Positions 29,766-36,837 of a stretch of DNA of 36,837 nucleotides are shown in pieces (position 1 is the first letter of the stretch; each line of letters opens with the position of its first letter). The stretch lies in assembly GCA_027577415.1 (NCBI GenBank), contig JANBQS010000097.1, positions 1-36,837 of the forward strand, written 5' to 3'. A model generated the notes under the pieces. It did no database searches, was not told the origin of the DNA, and saw nothing but the letters and a program-made list of their open reading frames with translations. This DNA is from Coemansia sp. RSA 922 (taxonomy: Eukaryota; Kickxellomycota; Kickxellomycetes; Kickxellales; Kickxellaceae). A program made the translations under genes and the position numbers.

Positions 29766-31838
29766 ATGGGCGATGCTGCTAAACCGGGCGGGTACGGGCA
29801 AAGTGCTCGGCCGCCAAAGATTAAAAACAAGAGCGCCGCGGCAGTCCAAATCACAGCGGAGCAACTAATTCGTGAGGCATATGAGCGGCAGGGGTCTGTG
29901 CAAAAGGCGCCACGTCAAAAGGTGCTGGATGGCGAGGAGCTCAGCGACTACCAGATGCGGCGGCGTCGCGAGTTTGAAGAAGGAGTACGCAAGAACCGCA
30001 GCAACATTGCCGAGTGGCTGCGCTACGCCAGCTGGGAAGAGAGCCAGAACGAAGTAAAACGAGCACGGTCGATCTACGAGCGCGCTTTAGACGTCGACAG
30101 CCGCAACCAGACGGTATACATAAAGTATGCGGAATTGGAGATGAAAAACAAAAACACAAACTCGGCTCGCAATCTATACGACCGAGCAGTGACGATTCTC
30201 CCGCGAGTATCTCAGTTCTGGTACCGCTACACGTATATGGAGGAGCTGCTGGGCAATGTCGACGGTGCGCGTGAAATCTTCAACCGGTGGATGCAGTGGG
30301 AGCCCGAAGAGGAGGCGTGGTCAGCTTTTATCAAATTCGAGCGTCGATATGGCGAGACCGACAATGCGCGAGCAGTGTTTGAGCGCTTTGTCTTTGTGCA
30401 CCCCGAGTCCAAGACCTGGCTCAAGTGGGCCAAGTTCGAAGAAGACCTGGTCGAGCCCGACCGCGTCCGTGACATATTTGGCCGAGCGATTGACAGGCTG
30501 GGCGAGGCGTTTATGGACCAGCACATATTCATCTCGTTTGCAAAATTTGAGGTCCGCATGAAGGAAGTCGAGCGTGCCCGAGCCATTTACAAGTACGCGC
30601 TAGAGCGGCTTCCCAAGGCCAAGTCGCAGGCGCTCTACAACCAGTATACGCTGTTCGAGAAGCAGTATGGCGAGCGGGAAGAAATCGAAGACGTCGTAGC
30701 CAACAAGCGGCGGATGCAATACGAAGCTACTCTAAAGCACGACGCCCATGACTACGATACGTGGATCGACTATGTCAAGCTTGAAGAGTCTGTGGCTGGA
30801 AACTTTGACCGCACGCGCGACATTTACGAGCGAGCTATTGCCGAGCACCCGAATGTTCTTGATAAGCGGCTATGGCGGCGCTACATTTACTTATGGCTCT
30901 ATTATGCGCTATTCGAGGAGACGGTGGCCAAGGACGTTGAGAGAGCTCGCCAAGTGTACGTTGCCTGCGTGGGGCTTATTCCACACAAGCAGTTTACATT
31001 CGCCAAGCTGTGGCTGCAGTACGCGTGGTTTGAGATCCGCCAGGGCGACGTTGGAGCAGCGCGGCGAGGGCTTGGCCAAGCACTTGGAATGTGTCCCAAG
31101 GACAAGCTGTTCCGCGGGTACATTGAGCTGGAGCTGGAGCTGCGTGACTTTGACCGAGTACGGACGCTGTACTCCAAATACGTCGAGTTCAATCCGACCA
31201 ACTGCGCGACATGGGTGGAGTTTGCCAAGCTAGAGGCAGCATTGCATGAGAGCGAGCGGTGCCAGGCGCTGTTTGAATTGGCTGTCGAGCAGCCAACGCT
31301 TGATATGCCCGAAGTCTTGTGGAAGGCCTATATTGACTTTGAGTACGACCAAGGTGACTACGACAAGACTAGGGAGCTATATGGACGGCTCTTAGCGCTT
31401 ACGGACCACGTCAAGGTGTGGATCAGCTTGGCTCGCTTCGAACTAGCCGTGGCTGATGACCCTGAAAGTCGACTGGCTGCTGCTCGTGCCGTTTATGAGC
31501 GCGCCTATTCTCGGTTGAAAGAGCTAAAACTGACTGAGGAGCGTTTGGTGCTGCTCGAGGCTTGGCGCGAGGCTGAAATGAGTGAGTCCCAGGGAGATGT
31601 GGCGGCTGTCGAAAAGAAAATGCCTCGGCGTGTGCGCAAGCGCAGAAAGCTCGACGATGGGTCGTTGGAGGAGTACTTTGACTATGTGTTCCCTGATGAC
31701 GAGGAACAAGGCGCTCGATTCAAGCTTTTGGCCAAGGCGCACATGTGGAAGCAAAAGGCCGCCGCCGCTTCTGTCTCTGAACCTATTGCTGCTACTGAAT
31801 CGGCTAGTGAGAACAACGAAGAGGACGGTTACGAGTAA
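29766..31838 (+). CDS. CLF1: Clf1/crooked-neck-like pre-mRNA splicing factor (HAT repeats)
   Basis: A 690-aa protein, matching yeast Clf1 (687 aa). It is built almost entirely of about 15-16 HAT (half-a-TPR) repeats. Typical units include ARSIYERALDVD, ARNLYDRAVTILPRV, AREIFNRWMQWEP, ARAIYKYALERLP, RVRTLYSKYVEFNPTNCATW and ARAVYERAY. The N terminus carries the family-specific stretch ending QITAEQLIREAYERQ and DGEELSDYQMRRRREFE. The basic C terminus (RRVRKRRKLDDGSLEEYFDYVFPDD) is also typical. Clf1 is a scaffold of the Prp19/NineTeen complex in the nucleus, needed for spliceosome assembly and progression. ATG 29766 is chosen; an upstream in-frame ATG at 29712 would add 18 AT-derived residues. 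Two AATAAA-type signals follow at 31916-31975. Confidence 0.95.
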   Translation: MGDAAKPGGYGQSARPPKIKNKSAAAVQITAEQLIREAYERQGSVQKAPRQKVLDGEELSDYQMRRRREFEEGVRKNRSNIAEWLRYASWEESQNEVKRARSIYERALDVDSRNQTVYIKYAELEMKNKNTNSARNLYDRAVTILPRVSQFWYRYTYMEELLGNVDGAREIFNRWMQWEPEEEAWSAFIKFERRYGETDNARAVFERFVFVHPESKTWLKWAKFEEDLVEPDRVRDIFGRAIDRLGEAFMDQHIFISFAKFEVRMKEVERARAIYKYALERLPKAKSQALYNQYTLFEKQYGEREEIEDVVANKRRMQYEATLKHDAHDYDTWIDYVKLEESVAGNFDRTRDIYERAIAEHPNVLDKRLWRRYIYLWLYYALFEETVAKDVERARQVYVACVGLIPHKQFTFAKLWLQYAWFEIRQGDVGAARRGLGQALGMCPKDKLFRGYIELELELRDFDRVRTLYSKYVEFNPTNCATWVEFAKLEAALHESERCQALFELAVEQPTLDMPEVLWKAYIDFEYDQGDYDKTRELYGRLLALTDHVKVWISLARFELAVADDPESRLAAARAVYERAYSRLKELKLTEERLVLLEAWREAEMSESQGDVAAVEKKMPRRVRKRRKLDDGSLEEYFDYVFPDDEEQGARFKLLAKAHMWKQKAAAASVSEPIAATESASENNEEDGYE

Positions 31839-33043
31839 CTCGATGATATTGTTGGAGGAGGAAAAGAACCTGTGCTCCTCCAGGTCACTTTGCGCCACCA
31901 CTCCCCTGCTTGCAGAAATAAAATAAAAAGTGGCTAAGGTGGCAAGAGACTTACTGTGCCGCATAAGACATAAATAAAAATACTATTTTTGAAAACTAAT
32001 GAATGAGTACAACTTCACTTGGCGCACGAGGAATAATGCAATATGATGTATTGCGGTGGCTTGATTCTTTGTTGTTGAAATAGGCTCACAGAGGCAGCAA
32101 TTTTTTTTCTCGTTGCTGCAAATGTCGTCGATTGTTGCGCTCATTAAATGGCGCGTGTGTTTATTTTTGTATCACAAAAAAAGGCAAAAGTGTTTAAAAA
32201 AGACACTGGCTGAAATTTATGCTTCAGTAAGGAAAAAATGTGGACAGGAGCAAAACCCACCCACTCCCCCTTTCAATAATAATAATAAAAACTGGACAAG
32301 GTTTCAAGTTTGAAATAAAATGTGCACAGGACCTTGATTATTATAGAGGCGGCCCTTCTCACACACACAATGTGAGGCGGACACTATAATGCGAGTACCT
32401 CTTGCGTCTCGCCTAATTCACGATTGGCCTCAAAAAAAAGTGCATTAAGGGTCGTTTATTCGCGGGTTACTCCGATATGCATTAACCGAGACCACGCCAG
32501 ACCGCCTCCCAGAGGCTAAAATAAAGCCACCCTCATGTGTCGTCTGAGAAGGAAAGAAAAAAGGAGGCGCATGGTCGAGAAAGACAGGCAAGACCAAGCG
32601 TTTTTTTTTTACTACCTGCATAATACCCCCCACCACCTTTTGCTGTGCCTAATTCAGCTAGTCAAACAATGAAATAAAAAAGCATTTTCCTTTTTTTTTT
32701 TTTTTCTCTCCCCCGCGCCTCCTTATTTCCCACTCCACTTTTTGTTTCTAGTAAAGACAAAATACTCTTTTTGGATTATTTTCTATTTGGGGAGGAGAAT
32801 TATACCATTCTACTCTTTGGACTCGTAGTTGCGCAGTTGCTTTTGGAAAGAAGAAAAAAATAGTCCCTGACAAACCAAATATCGACCATCATGGATAGCC
32901 TCTTTCTTAGGAACATTTTTGTGTCAATATATATTTTTCCTTTACTCTATTTACCCTATTTTCATATCTATGTCCTGATCGACACTATTTTCATATTTTC
33001 TCCTATTTTTGTTTTTTCTTTTCCTTACCTTGAAACAGTATCA
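31839..33043. other. About 1.2 kb intergenic region and receptor leader
   Basis: AT-rich with T runs (32690-32705, followed by a C-rich tract TCTCCCCCGCGCCTCC) that look like a fungal pyrimidine-rich promoter. No convincing gene is seen. An ATG at 32891 is in frame with the receptor ATG at 33044 with no stop between; the intervening 51 codons are T-rich and hydrophobic, more like leader than protein. GAAACAG at 33033-33039 could be an intron acceptor. Confidence 0.5.
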
Positions 33044-36000
33044 ATGTACGGCGATACGACAGAAATCGCTGGGGCTCGGTTAGCGGCCATCATACTCAGT
33101 ACCATTTCAGCCATCGCATCACTAGTGGTGGTAGTCTCCTATATTCGCATGCTACTCCAGTTCCGAGCACATCAGCGGAGAATAATCGAGGCGAGCATGG
33201 GCGCAGGCGGTGGTGGAGTATCATCAGTACCACCCGCAGCATGTTTTTCGTGCGAGTCATCGCTAGCCACGCCAGGTGTCAACAAAACGCACTTTTTCTC
33301 TCCGCAGAACCGACCCGTACGCCATCTCAACGGCAGTATCAGTGGGCAGCCAATCCAGAACAGCATACCGATGCAGACGATCCTGAGTAGCAGGATTCCA
33401 GCGCTAAATTTGCAACGTAGCAGCATGCCTCCGCTACCACATACATTGCAGGGCACAGCAGCGTCGATGCGCACCCGTACTAGCTCCCGTGCTACTAGCT
33501 GTGGCCGACCTGTCGATGCTTACAGCAAAGACGATGGCGATGTTGGTAGCCACCACAGCAAGTCGCAGTCGATCGCAGTCGGGCTGACTCAAAGTACTGG
33601 TAATGCGGATACGTTTCGAGGGTGGGCCAAACACTACCACCAGCCCCCAAAGTCACGAGTACCGCCTTTGACTATCCAGCCTCTATCAATCGCAATCGAC
33701 CGAAAGCCGCAATACCAGTACCAGCCACAGCGGCACACGTCGTTAGAGAACAGCGTCTCACCGCCCATTGATATCAGCCAGCCACCTCGCCGCTCGCTAG
33801 TACCTGGACGCGATCTGCTATCCCGCATACTGCTGCGTCGCGGAATAGACCGGTCGGCGGGAACACCGGCGGTACTGGATATATTTGGCAGTGGGAGAAG
33901 GAAGCGTAAATTACCGCGAATCCCATCGAGCAAAATCGCCGTACTCTCTGGTATAGACTTTTTGCTACACACACTATGGATCGTCAACACTACGGCGGCT
34001 GATGACGTAGGCGGGTGTACGGCGTCGCTGTTCTTTTACCAGTGGATCCAGCTCTTTTACTTGTTCTTCTTGGCAGCATTTGCCTCTCGATCAGCTATGC
34101 GGTTGCGTAACTTGCAGCCGATTCAGCCTCGGAAACAGCGGCGCACAGATATGATCTATAGTTGCTCGACACTGGCCGCCTCGCTTGCACTCAGTGTTTT
34201 GCCGGCGATCATGGCTACAGCGCAGCACGACGACGAGTTGAATTTGTGCTGGTTTGCGCGAGGAACCTCAATATCATTGCGCTGGGTCTGGGTAACGCTC
34301 AACATTTGGGTGATATTGTCGCTTTTGTTTCTTATTGGCACTTCGATCTACGTTGGCGTTATTCTGTCCAATGAGCGCCGCGACCTAATGTCGTTTATAA
34401 TGCACCCATCCAACGCTGCTGCTCAGGCTGCCGCCAATGGCGGGAGTGCAGAGCATATTAAGACGGCGGATAGTACGCAAATGGCTTCGTTCTACTACTC
34501 ATCAATAGACGCTGCTGGAGCTCGGCACTCGCAGATGGCAGCAGGAGTATCGACAAACTACTACTACCACAACCGCAGCAATCTAGTTGTAGCCGCCGAC
34601 GCACCACCAAACATTGCGGGCAACAATGTCGGTAGTGGAATAGCAACAACATTTGCTGCGAGGTCGACGCCGCTAGCCAGTCGGGAGTCGCTTGGCCTAT
34701 CGCGAGGCGGAGCCAACGAGACTAGCCCTGGGGTAGGCAATGGCACAGCTACGGGTAACGGCGCTGGCTCCAAATGCAGACCAACACCGCTGATGATCTA
34801 CCCGCCCAACCACCCAGTAGCACTGGCACATGAGGCGCTACATGGACGGCGGCCAATGACATCGCGGTCGCGCGACTCTGCACTGGTATCAACCGAGTGT
34901 CTACGTCACACGACAGGCAACACTATGGCAGCAAACCGCACGGCTCAGTCGCATATGCCGCAGTATCCCGATATACCACAGTACTCGGGTCGGACATCAA
35001 GCAGCGGGCGCAACAGCACTTGCGAGAGCTGCAAGCGCTGCTCCATGTCGTCGCAAGGTAGCGGCGGGATGCACTCTGAGCGGTCGATGCGCCACCACAG
35101 CGAGATTATCAGCGCGGCTCGATACTACAGCCTGAGCAGACAGCAGTGGAGCAATGCCGGGCTATCGCGGCCGGGCAGCAGCAGCATTGCCGACAACAAA
35201 ATTCAATATCATCGGCCATTGTCCTCTGGCCTGGTGTATATGACGGGATTAGCCAATGACTCCGAGTCGTCGAGGATCTCAGCTGCGCATCCCTGGGACA
35301 GCAGCCGCCGCCTTATCCACAAGCCCTCGTACGCATCGACAACTGCCGTGGTAGCATCCCAGACTCAAAAGGCCTCGCCGCTGGCCGTCGAGCATCGCCC
35401 GCTGTACGGGTTCTATGCACAGCGCTCGGTAGCGGCGCCAGCTGGTGGCCAAAAGTGTCGCCGCATGGCCAAGCACATGTCCATGCCAGTGCCGTCTGGA
35501 GCCGTTGGCAGCCGCGCCTATGCGACTTCGCCAGTGGAGCAAGAGCATAGCGAAGCCAGTGCTGCTGCGTACTTGGCTACACGACATGCCCGCCAACTGT
35601 CGATGCCGCAAGATGCCAGCCACCAGCACCAGTCAGGCGCTACATTTGCCCATGGCAGGTGGTACAGTAACCAGCCCTTCAATTCGGGAGAAACGGCAGC
35701 GCCCCTGGGACTCTTGCCCAAGCCCTCGCTGGCACACATTGGCGCCACGGCAAAGACGACAAGCGGGGGCAATGGGCTGGCAGTCCACGTGGACTTGCAG
35801 CCTGGCAAGCCCGCAAACTCGTCAGCAGCAGCAAACGACAGCGCAAAGACTCGCAGCAAGGCGCAGAGTCGGGGCCTACTAGGCTGGCTTATTGGCGGAC
35901 TGTTTAGTAGTCGTAAGGGCGGCGGAAAGCGTAGCGAGACGCAGGGTCAGATGCAGCGGATCGAGCGGCGAGTACACATGCTGGTCGCCACAGGCGCATT

Positions 36001-36837
36001 GCGAGTGGCAACGCGGGCAATGGTGCCGCTAGTGACGCAGCTGTGTATGGTAGTGTGGTCGACACTCCACTCGCTTAACGCCTCCGACGGCGTGCTGACA
36101 AAAGTCTACGCCGCCGCCATTCTCCTGCTCTCGACGCAGGGGCTCTTGGACATGGCCCTGTATCACATTTTTGACACGCAGGCCGACAACTCTGACGTCA
36201 GCCTGCCCAGCGGCATTCCGCCATCCAGCTACAACAACGCAGGCAGCTCCAGCGGCGCCAGCGGCGGCAAAGCACCCAACAGCTTTGCGCCGCATAGCCA
36301 GCACCGCTTCCACCAGCCGTCGCTTGTTTACTTACATGCTGACGCCGTATACACGCCCCGCGCCTCGCACGACCGCCGCCCATCGAGCAACTGGCATGAT
36401 CCGTACTACCACCACCACCGCCAGCACTACTACCAGCAGCAACCGCAGTCTCAGCAGCCGCAGCCGCAGCAACCGCATGGCCATCATCGGCTCTCGGCAG
36501 AAGGCAAGCACAGGACGATGAACCCCGGCGCGCCTTCACATCACCATAGTCGCGGACGATCTGTGCACCACCATGGCGGGAGATACCACCAGCGATCGAT
36601 CTCGCTGACGTCGGTTGGAAGCGCCGACCGCAGATTTGTCTTCAACGTCGACAGCCTCAACATCCGCCGCGCTGACCGCACATCCAACGCCATGCAGTCC
36701 GACACCCTCCACGACGGCAGCGACTGCGTGGCCTGGTCGCACATGGACGCGCTCTCAGCCCACGACGCCAGCAGCATCTCGCAATTCTCCGCCTCTGGGC
36801 CTCACGTCCAGCATCACCACCAGCCAGTACTCAGCGG
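33044..36837 (+). CDS. Seven-helix receptor-like protein with giant cytoplasmic loops, 3'-incomplete
   Basis: Open for 1264 codons to the window edge, so the C terminus is missing. Seven hydrophobic segments are visible: about 11-38, 298-316, 326-352, 370-393, 412-441, 985-1009 and 1017-1043. C325 (first extracellular loop) and C402 in LCWFARG (second) are placed for the usual GPCR disulfide. With the N terminus outside, the 260-residue loop between helices 1 and 2 and the 540-residue loop between 5 and 6 face the cytoplasm. Fungal Gpr1/Git3-type and cAMP-receptor-like GPCRs also have a long third loop, and the LCW motif recalls the latter; a long first loop is unusual. Loops are Ser/Thr/Arg-rich, and the tail after 1043 is rich in His, Gln, Pro and Ser. 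ATG 33044 is preferred; ATG 32891 is an alternative. The ligand is unknown. Confidence 0.65.
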   Translation, partial: MYGDTTEIAGARLAAIILSTISAIASLVVVVSYIRMLLQFRAHQRRIIEASMGAGGGGVSSVPPAACFSCESSLATPGVNKTHFFSPQNRPVRHLNGSISGQPIQNSIPMQTILSSRIPALNLQRSSMPPLPHTLQGTAASMRTRTSSRATSCGRPVDAYSKDDGDVGSHHSKSQSIAVGLTQSTGNADTFRGWAKHYHQPPKSRVPPLTIQPLSIAIDRKPQYQYQPQRHTSLENSVSPPIDISQPPRRSLVPGRDLLSRILLRRGIDRSAGTPAVLDIFGSGRRKRKLPRIPSSKIAVLSGIDFLLHTLWIVNTTAADDVGGCTASLFFYQWIQLFYLFFLAAFASRSAMRLRNLQPIQPRKQRRTDMIYSCSTLAASLALSVLPAIMATAQHDDELNLCWFARGTSISLRWVWVTLNIWVILSLLFLIGTSIYVGVILSNERRDLMSFIMHPSNAAAQAAANGGSAEHIKTADSTQMASFYYSSIDAAGARHSQMAAGVSTNYYYHNRSNLVVAADAPPNIAGNNVGSGIATTFAARSTPLASRESLGLSRGGANETSPGVGNGTATGNGAGSKCRPTPLMIYPPNHPVALAHEALHGRRPMTSRSRDSALVSTECLRHTTGNTMAANRTAQSHMPQYPDIPQYSGRTSSSGRNSTCESCKRCSMSSQGSGGMHSERSMRHHSEIISAARYYSLSRQQWSNAGLSRPGSSSIADNKIQYHRPLSSGLVYMTGLANDSESSRISAAHPWDSSRRLIHKPSYASTTAVVASQTQKASPLAVEHRPLYGFYAQRSVAAPAGGQKCRRMAKHMSMPVPSGAVGSRAYATSPVEQEHSEASAAAYLATRHARQLSMPQDASHQHQSGATFAHGRWYSNQPFNSGETAAPLGLLPKPSLAHIGATAKTTSGGNGLAVHVDLQPGKPANSSAAANDSAKTRSKAQSRGLLGWLIGGLFSSRKGGGKRSETQGQMQRIERRVHMLVATGALRVATRAMVPLVTQLCMVVWSTLHSLNASDGVLTKVYAAAILLLSTQGLLDMALYHIFDTQADNSDVSLPSGIPPSSYNNAGSSSGASGGKAPNSFAPHSQHRFHQPSLVYLHADAVYTPRASHDRRPSSNWHDPYYHHHRQHYYQQQPQSQQPQPQQPHGHHRLSAEGKHRTMNPGAPSHHHSRGRSVHHHGGRYHQRSISLTSVGSADRRFVFNVDSLNIRRADRTSNAMQSDTLHDGSDCVAWSHMDALSAHDASSISQFSASGPHVQHHHQPVLS

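Noticed and set aside
32350..32385. CTCAC...GTGAG small inverted repeat considered as a terminator or regulatory hairpin
   Set aside because: Only a 5-bp stem in a CA-rich patch; expected by chance.
33172..34773. Minus-strand and alternative frames inside the receptor gene
   Set aside because: Shadows of a GC-richer open frame that is continuous to the window end.

Overview
The window looks like nuclear DNA of an early-diverging fungus, most likely Kickxellomycotina (Coemansia/Linderina-like). The basis is compact, intron-poor protein genes with short GT...AG introns (95-118 nt), a single-chain fungal-type (beta-alpha fused) fatty acid synthase, fungal housekeeping genes (Clf1/crooked-neck, Ste23/insulin-degrading enzyme, alpha-arrestin, CLPTM1), and one intact plus one decayed member of an F-box-like family that I recall as expanded in Kickxellales. 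The lineage call is inference from recall, not from a search. I saw no rRNA, tRNA, CRISPR array or complete transposon.

Layout. 0.3-2.4 kb (-): Cid1-like nucleotidyltransferase, divergent from (+) 2.7-4.1 kb alpha-arrestin with two PPxY motifs. 4.7-15.8 kb (+): fatty acid synthase, about 3660 aa after removal of one 101-nt intron; it has AT, ER, DH, MPT, ACP, KR and KS, but the reading frame stops where the C-terminal phosphopantetheine transferase (PPT) domain would follow. 15.8-16.8 kb: about 1 kb without a clear gene. 16.8-17.5 kb (+): short F-box-like protein. 17.9-19.1 kb (+): cytochrome b5 reductase-like flavoprotein. 19.8-20.9 kb (+): UPF0014 (FetB/ALS3-like) membrane permease. 21.4-22.0 kb (+): small unrecognised two-exon gene whose end overlaps, tail to tail, the (-) CLPTM1-family gene at 22.0-23.8 kb. 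24.2-27.8 kb (-): M16 insulin-degrading-enzyme-like protease with one intron. 28.3-28.7 kb (-): frameshifted remnant of an F-box-like gene. 28.8-29.6 kb (+): TRAIP-like RING/coiled-coil protein. 29.8-31.8 kb (+): Clf1/crooked-neck splicing factor. 33.0 kb to the window end (+): 3'-incomplete seven-helix receptor with two very long cytoplasmic loops.

The genes do not form a pathway cluster; this is a mixed housekeeping neighbourhood with separate promoters. The most interesting items are the PPT-less single-chain fatty acid synthase (an arrangement otherwise typical of actinobacterial FAS-I), a pair of TGACGTGG direct repeats in its promoter, the giant-loop receptor, and the decayed F-box-like gene.
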